Of a stretch of 64,000 nucleotides of DNA, positions 9,232 through 18,149 are shown piece after piece (position 1 is the stretch's first letter; each line of letters begins with the position of its first letter). The notes beneath the pieces are model-generated. The model was given only the letters and a program-made list of their open reading frames with translations. It searched no databases and was not told the DNA's origin. A program made the position numbers and the translations under genes. Source of the DNA: PMNU01 sp035480575 (GTDB taxonomy: Bacteria; Patescibacteriota; Saccharimonadia; Saccharimonadales; UBA4665); the NCBI GenBank assembly GCA_035480575.1, contig DATIHR010000018.1:5948-69947 (forward strand). The letters run 5' to 3'.

Positions 9232-9690
9232 ATGAAACGGGTAATACTAGCGGGTATGGGACGGCTGGCATATATGCTTGGCTGGCCCGCCTTTTGGGTA
9301 TATTTTCTACTTGGCCACGGGCGAACGCGGGTTATTGTGCAGCGTGGTGACGAAATACTCATGGTCAAACAGTGGGTAGGCGATGGCCGCTGGCAGCTAC
9401 CGGGTGGAGGTATGCATAAGGGCGAGCTACCAGTGGCTGCTGCGGCGCGTGAACTGCATGAGGAAACGGGAATCGTTGCGCCCCAAGACCAGCTGATACC
9501 CCTGGGCCAGTCGCGGCAAAAATCGCACGCCACGAGTTTTGTTATACATGTCTTTAAGACACAATGGCACGAAACGACCCTGAGGCTACAGCGTATAGAA
9601 ATAATCGAGGCGGCCTGGATGCGGCCCGCCCAACTAAACGCGCATAATACCAAGCAGGACGTCTTGGCCGCCCTCCAGATGCTACAATGA
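9232..9690 (+). CDS. NUDIX hydrolase with N-terminal hydrophobic segment
   Basis: Hydrolyses a nucleoside diphosphate linked to another moiety; the substrate is not predictable. A complete NUDIX box starts in PGGGMHKGE and continues through the REL-HEETGI pattern (GX5EX7REUXEEXGU), giving the metal-binding glutamates. Before the domain is a hydrophobic stretch (LAYMLGWPAFWVYFLLG, residues 10-26) that could anchor the protein to the membrane, an unusual feature for NUDIX enzymes. The 152-residue length is otherwise typical. TATTAT lies 9 nt before the ATG. Confidence 0.88.
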   Translation: MKRVILAGMGRLAYMLGWPAFWVYFLLGHGRTRVIVQRGDEILMVKQWVGDGRWQLPGGGMHKGELPVAAAARELHEETGIVAPQDQLIPLGQSRQKSHATSFVIHVFKTQWHETTLRLQRIEIIEAAWMRPAQLNAHNTKQDVLAALQMLQ

Positions 9691-9717
9691 GCATATCCTC
9701 CTACAACTTAGGTTTTT

Positions 9718-10962
9718 ATGCGTATACAATTCCTCGATTTTAAACGCTTGCATCGGCATCCGGCATTCAGGGTTCCGCTTATTACCATCACTTCGCTTGG
9801 TCTGCTGACTGGCGTGGGCATTTTTTTGTTAGGCAACACAACGCCGGAGCTTAAGGCCACCGATACCCACGTGGTAATTATTAATCATGATAATACGGAG
9901 CAGGCGGTACCTACCCGCGAAAAAACAGTCAGCAGTGTACTACAGCGATTTAATATCCCAGTGCATGATGGTGATGTTGTGGAACCGGCACTCGACACCG
10001 AAGTCGTGACTGATAATTTTCGTATCAATGTATACCGCGCCGTGCCGGTAACCATTGTAGACAATGGTAAAAAAACATTTACCTATAGCGCCGCCGCCAC
10101 CCCGCGTAGCATTGTGAAGCAGGCGGGCATAGAGGTGTACCCGGAAGACACGCTGGCCTTATTGCCAACGAGCAATTTTCTCGTTGAGGGGTCAATTGGC
10201 GAGCGTGTGGTCATTAATAGGGCGACCCCGGTTAATGTCAATATTTACGGTACGCCTGTACAAATGCGTACGCTCGCCAAAACAGTGGACCAACTATTGA
10301 CCGAACGTGGCCTAAAATTAGGCGAGAAAGACAATGTGCAGCCTGTTAAAACCACACCCATTAGTGCCAATATGCAAATCTTTTTGCTGCGTCACGGCCA
10401 GCAAGTGGTTACAGAGGCGGCCGAGATACCTATCGTGCGGCAAATTATCGAAGACAGCAGCCTAAGCTTCGGCACCCAAGCTACTCGCCAGGTAGGCGCG
10501 CCAGGCAAGAAGCTAATCACCTATTTGGTCGAGACAAAGGACGGACAGCAGACACGCAAGGTAATCCAGGAAATCACCGTGCAGGAAGCCGTACCAGAGA
10601 TTATCGTCCGTGGCAAGGCGGTACAAATCCCGGCAGACAAGCAGGCTGTTATGGCTGCCGCAGGTATTGCGCCTTCAGATTACGCATACGTTGACTTTAT
10701 TATCAGCCACGAATCGGGCTGGTGCCCAACCAAACTCCAAGGCCAGGTAGGCTACTGCCCACCCTACGCACCAGAAGTTATTCCATCGGGCCTGGGCTAC
10801 GGGCTAGGGCAGGCGACGCCTGGCACCAAGATGGCTGCTTACGGCGCCGACTGGAAGACCAGCGCGGCTACACAGCTACGCTGGGCAACAAGCTACAGCA
10901 ACGGCCGTTACGGCTCGTGGGGCGCTGCCTACAATTACTGGCAAGCTCATCACAACTGGTAG
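9718..10962 (+). CDS. Rpf/YabE-like cell-wall lytic protein (DUF348-G5-lysozyme fold)
   Basis: An extracellular peptidoglycan-cleaving enzyme. A signal anchor occupies residues 18-38. Up to three DUF348 repeats follow at about 50-215 (for example FRINVYRAVPVTIVDNGKK), then a G5 domain at about 253-300, and a lysozyme-like domain at 315-414. The probable catalytic glutamate is E332 in FIISHESGWCP; GLGYGLGQATPG and the C-terminal WGAAYNYWQAHHNW support a transglycosylase fold. Two cysteines (C336, C347) may form a disulfide. The architecture matches actinobacterial RpfB and Bacillus YabE, and rsmA lies immediately downstream as in those genomes. A role in wall remodelling or resuscitation is inferred from the family. 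Confidence 0.9.
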   Translation: MRIQFLDFKRLHRHPAFRVPLITITSLGLLTGVGIFLLGNTTPELKATDTHVVIINHDNTEQAVPTREKTVSSVLQRFNIPVHDGDVVEPALDTEVVTDNFRINVYRAVPVTIVDNGKKTFTYSAAATPRSIVKQAGIEVYPEDTLALLPTSNFLVEGSIGERVVINRATPVNVNIYGTPVQMRTLAKTVDQLLTERGLKLGEKDNVQPVKTTPISANMQIFLLRHGQQVVTEAAEIPIVRQIIEDSSLSFGTQATRQVGAPGKKLITYLVETKDGQQTRKVIQEITVQEAVPEIIVRGKAVQIPADKQAVMAAAGIAPSDYAYVDFIISHESGWCPTKLQGQVGYCPPYAPEVIPSGLGYGLGQATPGTKMAAYGADWKTSAATQLRWATSYSNGRYGSWGAAYNYWQAHHNW

Positions 10963-11390
10963 CTGTTGTGTGTTTGACCGCCCCACCGTTCCCCTACGGC
11001 ACGGCATGAAAAACACGAGACAAAAATAAACCATTTTGTCTAAATTGCAGAACTCGCTATCGCTCAAACAACTGCAATTCTTAACGACAAAAAGCTTCAT
11101 TTTCGTATCGGTTTTCCCTGATGCGCCATGGTGTAACGGTGGGGCTCGCCCATACCACTTAGCTGAGCGCTCGCACTCATGCCAGCCAAAGTGACTCTAA
11201 CCGTAGCGGAGCCGGAAAATAATCAAAAAGACCGAAACAAAATCAATCAATATACCTTCGCTCCTTGCGGGCTTTTTGACTATTTTACCGCGCGTGAGCG
11301 GTCACTTTGGAGGGGATGAGGCGAAAGCGACCATGTAAATGTGGGTGCCCTGGTGTGTGACGTTTCATAACGGACACTACATATGTGTGG
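10963..11390. other. Structured intergenic region, possible ncRNA
   Basis: About 430 bp without a convincing gene between the Rpf-like gene and rsmA. Several inverted repeats are visible: AGACAAAA (11018-11025)/TTTTGTCT (11034-11041), AATTGCAG (11043-11050)/CTGCAATT (11072-11079), and TCAAAAAG (11223-11230)/CTTTTTGA (11272-11279). The first may be a terminator of the upstream gene. I could not match RNase P, SRP or 6S signatures on either strand. Confidence 0.35.
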
Positions 11391-11403
11391 TAAAATAGAC
11401 TGC

Positions 11404-12192
11404 ATGTTCGCAACTAAGAAAGAGCTAGGACAGCATTGGCTGTACGACCTCGAAAGTCTGCAGGCAATGGCCGACGGTATTGACCTTAAAAAGACCGATA
11501 CGGTGCTGGAGGTAGGACCGGGTTTGGGCACGCTTACTACTGTGCTTGCTCGGCGTGCCAAGAGTGTTGTTACGGTGGAATTTGATGCAGATCTGGCGCG
11601 GGAGTTGGTAGGGCGCGTACCAGTAAACAACTTGCGTATAGTGCGGCAGGACATTCTGAAGTTTAACCTGCTGGAGCTACCTAAAAAATACAAAATTGCC
11701 GCCAATATTCCCTATTATCTTACGAGTAATTTATTGCGTGTGCTGTGCGAAAGTACGAATCCATTTAGTAAGGCGGCATTACTTGTGCAAAAAGAAGTTG
11801 CCGAGCGCGTCGCTGCCGAACCTGGTGACATGAGTATGCTAAGCGTGAGTGTGCAGTTGTACTGCACGGTACGGTTGGGTGCTATAGTGCCGGCCGAGTT
11901 GTTTACACCTGCGCCAAAGGTAGATTCGCAAATTTTACTGCTTGAATATCGTGACAAGCCGTTGTTTGCCGATATTGATCATGACCGTTTCTTTCGCGTT
12001 GTTAAGGCGGGTTTTTCACAGAAACGTAAGACGCTGCTCAACGCCCTCAGCGCTGGCTTGCAACTTGCGCGTGACGAAACGGAGAGCTTGCTTGAGGAAG
12101 CAGATATCTTCCCGGTTGCCCGCGCACAGAGTCTGAGCCTCGAACAATGGCACGATTTGTATGAAGTACTTGCCAGCCATGGAAAAGCATAA
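11404..12192 (+). CDS. rsmA: 16S rRNA dimethyladenosine transferase RsmA/KsgA
   Basis: Dimethylates the two adjacent adenines in helix 45 of 16S rRNA during 30S maturation. Motif I VLEVGPGLGTLT, the acidic VEFDADL loop, VRQDILKF and the catalytic NIPYYLTS are all present. The C-terminal part (FTPAPKVDSQILLL, FFRVVKAGFSQKRKTL) is typical. I place the start at ATG 11404, giving MFATKKELGQHWLYD like other KsgA N-termini, rather than ATG 11383. TAAAAT (11391-11396) lies exactly 7 nt before it, so the mRNA should be leaderless. Length from this start is 262 residues, normal for the family. Confidence 0.95.
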   Translation: MFATKKELGQHWLYDLESLQAMADGIDLKKTDTVLEVGPGLGTLTTVLARRAKSVVTVEFDADLARELVGRVPVNNLRIVRQDILKFNLLELPKKYKIAANIPYYLTSNLLRVLCESTNPFSKAALLVQKEVAERVAAEPGDMSMLSVSVQLYCTVRLGAIVPAELFTPAPKVDSQILLLEYRDKPLFADIDHDRFFRVVKAGFSQKRKTLLNALSAGLQLARDETESLLEEADIFPVARAQSLSLEQWHDLYEVLASHGKA

Positions 12193-12236
12193 GGTACAAT
12201 AGATCATGTAATACGATAAAGTTTCTTGGTGGGTAT

Positions 12237-13052
12237 ATGGATGGCATGCCGCCGATAATACAGCAGCCGCAACAAAACAAACCAGTCGTGCAGGGGGAGG
12301 TGCCAGCTTCCCCAGATGACGTCGTGGTGCTTGATGCTCCCAGCAAAAAGGGCCGCCGGCTTTTTATGGTGCTTGCTGCATTGCTAGTTATTGGGTTTTT
12401 GCCTGGCTGGTTGCTTTTGTGGCAAACGGAGCGGCAAGCAAAGCAGGGTACGGAAAATGGTGTCAATTCGTTGCAAACGAGCTCGTCGGCCGGTATGTCC
12501 TGCGACCAACGGCTTAAACGTTACGAGAACAGCTTTATGGGTTTAGGGTTTTGCTATCCGCCGGACTGGGGTGAAGTGTTTGTGCAGGATGGCAAGTTTG
12601 AACCGGGCGATTCCGGTAACCGTTGGCGATTGACGTTTACAACCAAAGAGCAAGTGACGATAGGACTCGTAAGTCTCGACTGGTCGAGTACTGTACCCCG
12701 CAGCGCAACCTGCTTAGACCCGGCGGCACAAGACATGCCGCCGTTTGTACCACTGATAACCGCTTGGAAGACAGAAGGCAAACCAATAGAGAGCGGTTGG
12801 CGCGGCATTGAGGCAAGAGATGGCGTGTACCGCATTGATGAGGCTGTCGCCGACCTAACGACGAATGGTGTTTGCCTAACGGGCTATGTGCAGCTTGGAG
12901 GCGTGTACCGGCATGCAATTGCCACGTACTACTCGGAATTTAGCCCGGTTATTGTGAGCCCCGCGCACCATATCGACCACCCGAATATGCTTATATCTGC
13001 TACCGATAGAGCAGCATTCGCCGCACTCGTTAAATCTATACGTAAACTATAA
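12237..13052 (+). CDS. Single-pass membrane protein with extracytoplasmic domain
   Basis: A 271-residue protein I do not recognise. A Pro/Gln-rich cytoplasmic N-terminus (1-38) is followed by one membrane helix (LFMVLAALLVIGFLPGWLLLW, about 42-62) and an exported domain. The latter contains MSCDQRLKRYENSFMGLGFCYPPDWGEV, a pattern seen in exported proteins beginning with a FxYP-type segment, and four further spaced cysteines or aromatic clusters. GGTGGG just before ATG 12237 may be a ribosome site. TACAAT at 12195-12200 suggests a promoter in the rsmA-gene gap. Confidence 0.75.
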   Translation: MDGMPPIIQQPQQNKPVVQGEVPASPDDVVVLDAPSKKGRRLFMVLAALLVIGFLPGWLLLWQTERQAKQGTENGVNSLQTSSSAGMSCDQRLKRYENSFMGLGFCYPPDWGEVFVQDGKFEPGDSGNRWRLTFTTKEQVTIGLVSLDWSSTVPRSATCLDPAAQDMPPFVPLITAWKTEGKPIESGWRGIEARDGVYRIDEAVADLTTNGVCLTGYVQLGGVYRHAIATYYSEFSPVIVSPAHHIDHPNMLISATDRAAFAALVKSIRKL

Positions 13053-13133
13053 AGTACTTGCCAACTAACACGAACGTCGGCTAAAATGTGAACAATCCGC
13101 TTGTTTAGTTATATTATTTGCTGTACCGTGCTA

Positions 13134-13168
13134 AACACTTGACGTGTTAACTATCCGCCCTTTACACT
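13134..13168 (+). promoter_or_regulatory. Promoter with palindromic operator for MarR gene
   Basis: TTGACG (13139-13144), an 18-nt spacer and TACACT (13163-13168) form a sigma70-like promoter. The -35 hexamer sits inside the palindrome AACAC-TTGAC-GTGTT (13134-13148), the size and placement expected of a MarR dimer site. This suggests autorepression by the downstream gene product. Confidence 0.5.
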
Positions 13169-13187
13169 ATTATCCGAGGAGAACGAA

Positions 13188-13673
13188 ATGGGTCCTGTCA
13201 TTACTATTGGGTATTTACTGCAACATACTGCCACCATTTTGATGCGTCAGTCCGACCAAGTACTACAAGAACGCCTGGGTATTGGCATGTCGCAATTTCG
13301 GTTGCTTATGATGCTTCAAACGAACCCGAACGTGCAGCAGCGAAAGCTTGCCGAGTGCTTGGGCCAAACCGAAGCTAGCATTAGCCGACAAATTAAACTG
13401 CTTGTAGAGAAAGGGCTACTCGGGGTGCGCGTTAACCCTAAAAGTCGCCGCGAGCACATGACTATGCCGACAGCAAAGGGCCAGAAGATTACCGAGGCGG
13501 CGCTTGAAGTGCTGAAGCAATATCATCAGCCAATGTTCGACTTGCTAACTACCAAACAACAGCAACAACTTACTGAATCGCTGCGCAAGTTTCACGACTA
13601 CACCTGTGCGTCGGGCCGTCAGTTTGCCTGTGACCGTGCTTTTGACAAGCCACTAGACGCCGATACGCATTAA
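13188..13673 (+). CDS. MarR-family transcriptional regulator
   Basis: A 161-residue winged-helix regulator. The order is a dimerisation helix (IGYLLQHTATILMRQSD), GMSQFRLLMMLQ, the recognition-helix region QRKLAECLGQTEASISRQIK, a basic wing (NPKSRREHMTM) and C-terminal helices. AGGAGAACGAA upstream of ATG 13188 is a clear ribosome site. An operator-like palindrome covers its -35 element. Two cysteines near the C-terminus (TCASGRQFACDR) might sense oxidation, but that is speculation. It ends 4 bp inside the convergent AAA+ gene. Confidence 0.9.
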   Translation: MGPVITIGYLLQHTATILMRQSDQVLQERLGIGMSQFRLLMMLQTNPNVQQRKLAECLGQTEASISRQIKLLVEKGLLGVRVNPKSRREHMTMPTAKGQKITEAALEVLKQYHQPMFDLLTTKQQQQLTESLRKFHDYTCASGRQFACDRAFDKPLDADTH

Positions 13674-15289
13674 TCGGCTTCGGCTGTTTTTAGCGCTTCT
13701 ATTGCTGAACGCAGGTCGTCGGTATTTACCGGTTCGGACCGAGCGCGTGTTTTGACCTGTTGCTGTGCTTTCAGTTGGAGTGCCATCTCTATAATGCGTG
13801 CAATGCTGTTGCCGTTCATCCCGTCAGTTTCTGCTGCTAGCGTTGCAAAATCGATGCTATATTCGAAAAGCGAAGAGTATTTTTCGTGCTCATTGCCTGG
13901 CGCGGTCGACTTTTGTGCGTATCGGTGCGCAAGAAGAGTGAAGATTGCGAATCTGGCAACGTGATTTGGCTCCGGCACGTAACTGCGGATATCAAAGCGG
14001 CCGATGCGCGTGACCGCCGGATCGATATCGTCTGGGCTTTTGTTGGTAGTTGCTACCAGTAAAAGATTAGGATTATCTCTACCGAATGTGCCAAGCTCGC
14101 GTTTCATGATGCTAGTAACTGCATTTTCGCTACGTATGTTGTCTGTCTCTGGGTCGCTAAAGAATCCATCGAACTCATCGAACAATAGAAGAGTCGGCTG
14201 GCGTACTGCGCGTGCTTGGTTAAAAAGTCGCTTAGTGGTACCTTCTGAATCGCCGAGGTATTTGCCGTATATGTTATCGGGGTTTACCTCCCACACAATT
14301 GCTTTGTTGGCTTTAGCGATGCCGTGTGCGATAGATGTTTTGCCCGTACCCGGCGGCCCGTGAAGTAGTAGACGCTTGCCTACAGTAATACCCCATTCGC
14401 TGGCTACGCCTGGGTTTTTAGCGAGTAACAGCATCGATGCAATATCGTTTTGTAATGACAACGGTAAATGCAGGTCGTCGAGATCATGCTCGGGCCATTT
14501 ATACTCGCCAATAAGATCGGCTGGCTGTTCGGGTGGTTTCTTGCGGTCGGCCGAGGTAAACCCCTGGCCTCGAGTTATAGTGTCTGGCATGGTATCTTCG
14601 GTGTCGGCTTTGGTGATTGCCTGCGTGTCTTCCAAGTCTTGTTTTTGGCGATGGAAGCCGATTCGCCGTATGTATTTGCCTGCGTCGTACCGAATGCCCA
14701 GAGGTTTTGGCGGAAATAACCTTCTACGGTAAAAGGACGACCTGTTGTCTTCTAGACTGACGCACATATCTATAACGAGACTGGCGGCGTGCAGGAAAGA
14801 CCTCAGTTGGTGTATGGCGTCTACGGTATCGATGTGGGCGTATTGATATGATAGCTCATCGCTAATAAGCTGCTTATTCGGGTCGTTGGTTAGAACGACG
14901 TGCTCCCCGTCGGGTTGTAAGCCGGCTGACATGAGGAGGATCATAGGGTGCCGGATCGACATGCGAGTCGTTAGATTGCCCGGTTCTATTATAAAATTGT
15001 CGATATTGCCTACTCTGGTTGCACCTGCAACGCGGTCCTGCCAGCGACTCGCCAGCGTCGTAAGGTTGCCGCCTACGGCAATGGTGGCGGTATACAGAAA
15101 AGCGAACTTTTGACCATCGCCGTTTGGCTGTGTAGTTGATAATTCTAGCGCAGCGGCACCGATGGGGTCGGGTAGCGCATCCGTACGATAGAACTCAATA
15201 GGCCCTTTTTTGGCTGCGGTTTGTAACTTAGCCGGATTAATAATGCGAAAATCATTGCCTCGCCAGTGATCCATCTCTCCATTACGCAT
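13670..15289 (-). CDS. AAA+ ATPase, classical SRH type
   Basis: A 539-residue protein with a roughly 270-residue N-terminal domain of unknown type and a C-terminal AAA module. Walker A is LHGPPGTGKTS, Walker B is LLLFDEFDGFF, sensor 1 is LLLVATTNKS, and the second region of homology is DIDPAVTRIGRFD with the arginine finger. The pore segment IYGKYLGDSE is characteristic. It shares IYGK.LGDSE and overall order with the AAA+ gene at 33,958, so the two are paralogues with diverged N-termini. TAAAAT lies 6 nt before the start, implying leaderless mRNA. It may be a remodelling ATPase; the substrate is unknown. Confidence 0.85.
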   Translation of the reverse strand: MRNGEMDHWRGNDFRIINPAKLQTAAKKGPIEFYRTDALPDPIGAAALELSTTQPNGDGQKFAFLYTATIAVGGNLTTLASRWQDRVAGATRVGNIDNFIIEPGNLTTRMSIRHPMILLMSAGLQPDGEHVVLTNDPNKQLISDELSYQYAHIDTVDAIHQLRSFLHAASLVIDMCVSLEDNRSSFYRRRLFPPKPLGIRYDAGKYIRRIGFHRQKQDLEDTQAITKADTEDTMPDTITRGQGFTSADRKKPPEQPADLIGEYKWPEHDLDDLHLPLSLQNDIASMLLLAKNPGVASEWGITVGKRLLLHGPPGTGKTSIAHGIAKANKAIVWEVNPDNIYGKYLGDSEGTTKRLFNQARAVRQPTLLLFDEFDGFFSDPETDNIRSENAVTSIMKRELGTFGRDNPNLLLVATTNKSPDDIDPAVTRIGRFDIRSYVPEPNHVARFAIFTLLAHRYAQKSTAPGNEHEKYSSLFEYSIDFATLAAETDGMNGNSIARIIEMALQLKAQQQVKTRARSEPVNTDDLRSAIEALKTAEAD

Positions 15290-15382
15290 GTTGCAATTTT
15301 AGGAATGTACGCTGCCGTTTGCAAGTGTATCGTACAGTATTGCAGTATGTATAATGCGGTAGTGTTTATGGTATAAACATGA

Positions 15383-15388
15383 TATAAT
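15383..15388 (+). promoter_or_regulatory. -10 box of ssrA
   Basis: A perfect TATAAT lies 10 nt before the deduced tmRNA 5' end. No good -35 hexamer is visible. Confidence 0.6.
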
Positions 15389-15397
15389 ACCTGTTAC

Positions 15398-15792
15398 GGG
15401 GCTGAAATGTATGCTCGACGTTGGACTTTATCGGTTGAATCAGCAGGTCGCTTGCCAGCGTTATAGGCAAACCAATATAGATGCAAAAACATCTGCTGTA
15501 GCAAGCTTGACCGAAATGGCGAACAATGTTCTCCGCGGTCGTGCGCTACAAACTGCCTAATTTAATTTAGACAGCGTGCCTAGGGCGACGCCAAATAGCA
15601 CTAGTGCGCGCCATATTATTTGGTTGCACAAGCACTCCTGCCCATAGTGTTTGTTAAGACTAGGGCTGCTGGTAATAACGTTTCGGTTACTTAGCCGTTG
15701 TTACCCTAAGACCATTCAAGTAACCTATACCTGTAGGATAGATCAATCAGATAAACCATCGGACGCGGGGGCAGTACCCGCCAGCTCCTCCA
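15398..15792 (+). ncRNA. ssrA: tmRNA (transfer-messenger RNA)
   Basis: Rescues stalled ribosomes by trans-translation. The 5' end GGGGCTG (15398-15404) pairs with CAGCTCC (15782-15788), followed by T and an encoded CCA. The 3' tRNA-like part GGACGCGGG...CCCGCCAGCTCC is diagnostic. The T loop reads GGCAGTA instead of the usual TTCRANY. The most plausible tag frame, TAA-terminated near 15,560, ends in MANNVLRGRALQTA, small residues at the tail as in degradation tags although not the usual LAA. The 395-nt length is normal. The tag assignment is less certain than the gene. Confidence 0.9.
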
Positions 15793-15830
15793 AAGAATAA
15801 ACCCCACCTTGTGTGGGGTTTATTCTTTGG
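15790..15830 (+). terminator. Terminator of ssrA, stem begins inside the CCA
   Basis: Perfect 18-bp arms (15790-15807 and 15813-15830) with a CTTGT loop, ending TTTATTCTTTGG. The first three bases of the left arm are the encoded CCA end of tmRNA. Confidence 0.9.
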
Positions 15831-15924
15831 TTAAATCGATACGCGCTGCCTGAGGGCGAGGACTGCCTGGGTTTGATGGGGCTTGTGCTTGCGCCATAAA
15901 TCATTATGTGTAGGCTATGTATAG

Positions 15925-17025
15925 ATGCATGATCAAGAGGTAATTGTGATTAACCGGCCCGCGGCCGCGGAACCGCGTTGGAATCTTGTTGCTCAGCAGA
16001 TAGGCGGCGAGATAGCAATGCGTGCTACGCAAGAGGTTCCGGGGGAATTTAAAAGTCGTCCGCCGGACATTCGGCGGCAGGATGCTGTACTGATTGCGCT
16101 GAGCTCGGGTATGGGGCATCCTGATAGGGTTGCTCAATTTATACGGGCCAAATATGGCATTGCAATGCGCCCGGAGGAAGTCGGTACCGTAGTTAATGCC
16201 ACCAAAACGCGCTACAAGGCACGGACAACTGGCCAGGCGCTTGCTGTCGCTATTAGTAATGGCTCGGTCCCAATCGCGGAGCGCTCGTGGCGCGAGGAGC
16301 ACACGCAAACCAAAAAGGCATTATTCAATTTGGCGTCTGGTGTCGAGCCACACGCTGCTATGGCAGATGCTATTGGGCAGAAGGGGGCAAGTAAGAAGCG
16401 TATCGATGAAGAATGGCAACGGCTGTATGGACGCTTTGATGTGTATGACCGTTATGCACTGTTGACGGCTGGATTCGAACGCGGCATTATTCCCCGCGCT
16501 CCATTTATGTTTCCGTATGTTTCTATCGATAAGCGCCTTGTATTACCATATACCGCTCCCGCACAGATATTGTTTAGCTTACCTCCTTCTAAGACAGTGT
16601 CCCCGAGCGATGCAGAACGCGAAGCAGGGCGATGGCGAACGTCTGGCCTGTCGAACAACGACACGGCGCGGATGCTGGGCATCGCCAACGGTACGGTTAA
16701 GACGCAGATAAGAGCTTTGTTTAGACTGCTCGAGGCCGAAGACGCCAGTGAAATGGGGGTAAAAATGAGGGTGCTTGGATTGGCTGGCGGTGAGCGGCAT
16801 GCTATAGCGATGACGCCAAAGGGCAATATTACGAGCCGCGAGCTGAGCACCCTCGTCAGCTGTGCCCAAGGCATGCCGTACGCAGCAATAGGTAAGGCGC
16901 TGAAGATCAGCGAGGACGCGGTGAAGGAGCGTATGAAGCGGGTCATGCTCAAACTCGGGGTGTGCAGTCAGCTGGGTGCTGTTGCGTGTATGTTTGAAAC
17001 GGGTGTGTTTAAGGTTGCGCAGTGA
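15925..17025 (+). CDS. Tandem LuxR-type HTH array protein (copy 1)
   Basis: A 366-residue protein made of about four successive LuxR/GerE-like helix-turn-helix modules rather than a receiver plus one HTH. The C-terminal module (ITSRELSTLVSCAQGMPY to GAVACMFETGVF) is canonical. Earlier modules end in the same Ala-rich, GhhP-like pattern: ALAVAISNGSVPI, YALLTAGFERGIIPR and MRVLGLAGGERHA. The N-terminus (VIVINRP...PRWNL) is conserved with the next gene. TAGGCT lies 8 nt before the ATG. It overlaps the paralogue downstream by 4 bp, so both are translated from one mRNA. DNA binding is inferred; no sensory domain is visible. Confidence 0.75.
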   Translation: MHDQEVIVINRPAAAEPRWNLVAQQIGGEIAMRATQEVPGEFKSRPPDIRRQDAVLIALSSGMGHPDRVAQFIRAKYGIAMRPEEVGTVVNATKTRYKARTTGQALAVAISNGSVPIAERSWREEHTQTKKALFNLASGVEPHAAMADAIGQKGASKKRIDEEWQRLYGRFDVYDRYALLTAGFERGIIPRAPFMFPYVSIDKRLVLPYTAPAQILFSLPPSKTVSPSDAEREAGRWRTSGLSNNDTARMLGIANGTVKTQIRALFRLLEAEDASEMGVKMRVLGLAGGERHAIAMTPKGNITSRELSTLVSCAQGMPYAAIGKALKISEDAVKERMKRVMLKLGVCSQLGAVACMFETGVFKVAQ

Positions 17026-18149
17026 GCAGAACGCCAGCCGAACTGCTCGTCGTCATTAATCGGCCCGAAACCCCACGGCCGCGTTGGAACCTGGCGGCCC
17101 GACAAATATCGGGGCCTGTTGCAATGCGCATGCCACATGATCCCGAGCGATATGCCGAGCATTCGCCAGGGGTATTGAAACAGGACGTAGCACTGGCTGC
17201 GCTAAGTGATGGTGTCAGTGGGCCACCATTTGTCGCCGCACGTGCACAGCAAACATATGGCGTTGAGCTACGAGCCGCGGAGGTGGAACCGGTAATCGAT
17301 GCTGCCATAGCACGCTACGGAGCAAAGACGGCCTACCATGCACTTTCGTTTGCAGTTTGTGACGGATCGGTGAGTATTAACGAGCAATCGTATTGCCATG
17401 TGGACCCGCAAACTAAAAGAGCCATACGACAGCTCGCCCATGGTATGAGTCCACACGAAGCTATGGCAGAAGGGTTGCGCAGGCCGAGTCTGAAAGCCGA
17501 GGACGCTGCAGAGGCGTGGTCTAATGCGTGCTATAAATTCGGCGTGCAGAGCCGGTATGCCCTGTTGCGGTGTGGGTTCGAGCGCGGTTTTGTCCCGCGT
17601 ATTGCATTTATACCTGGCCGCAAAACGACCCCCGTCACTGCGCCCAAGCTGCCATGTACCGCACCTGCGCGCATAGCCTTCAGCCTGCCGCCGCATTCGC
17701 CTGAGGCTGGTCAAAAGCCTGAACGATCTTTTAACCGTACGGCCGCGCGTTGGCGAGCCGCTGGGCAAACTTACGTTGCACTGGGTCGGACTATGGGTGT
17801 AGGACCACATAGTATTGCGCAATACCTCGATCCGCAACATAAAAAATATGATGCTGCATCGGCACCTGAGCTAAGCGCAAAAATGAGAGTACTTGGCTTG
17901 GCTGGTGGTGAACAAGCCGTAAAAATGTCACCGAGCGATGACCTAACGCCGCGTGAGCTAAGCATAGCGACAGGGATCGCCCAGGGTTATACCAATAAAA
18001 AAATCGGCCGCGTTTTATTTGTGGAAGAGTCAACAATTGCAGCCCACTGTAGATCTATGTACGCGAAGCTGGGGGTGGAGGACCGGCTGGGCGTAGTTGC
18101 CTGCTTATTTGAAGCAGGGGTATTCGTGACAGAACCTCACTCGCGCTAA
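17022..18149 (+). CDS. Tandem LuxR-type HTH array protein (copy 2)
   Basis: A 375-residue paralogue of the preceding gene, starting at GTG in a GTGA overlap. Shared landmarks are VVINRPETPRPRWNLAARQI, AMRM, the ALS/LAHGMSPHEAMAEG module, FERGFVPR, TAPARIAFSLPP and AKMRVLGLAGGE. The last module (LTPRELSIATGIAQGYTNKK, then YAKLGVEDRLGVVACLFEAGVF) is a textbook LuxR C-terminal HTH. The middle modules have degenerated. The pair arose by tandem duplication. A long palindrome directly follows the stop codon and may end the transcript. Confidence 0.75.
   Translation: MSRTPAELLVVINRPETPRPRWNLAARQISGPVAMRMPHDPERYAEHSPGVLKQDVALAALSDGVSGPPFVAARAQQTYGVELRAAEVEPVIDAAIARYGAKTAYHALSFAVCDGSVSINEQSYCHVDPQTKRAIRQLAHGMSPHEAMAEGLRRPSLKAEDAAEAWSNACYKFGVQSRYALLRCGFERGFVPRIAFIPGRKTTPVTAPKLPCTAPARIAFSLPPHSPEAGQKPERSFNRTAARWRAAGQTYVALGRTMGVGPHSIAQYLDPQHKKYDAASAPELSAKMRVLGLAGGEQAVKMSPSDDLTPRELSIATGIAQGYTNKKIGRVLFVEESTIAAHCRSMYAKLGVEDRLGVVACLFEAGVFVTEPHSR

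Noticed and set aside
11100..11380. RNase P or SRP RNA in the Rpf-rsmA gap
   Set aside because: The conserved RNase P regions and the SRP tetraloop segment could not be found on either strand.
11383..11403. Earlier ATG for rsmA
   Set aside because: It lies within the promoter region; the -10 hexamer and family N-terminus support ATG 11404.
14004..14732. Open frames on the plus strand across the AAA+ gene
   Set aside because: They are antisense shadows of a gene with clear Walker motifs.
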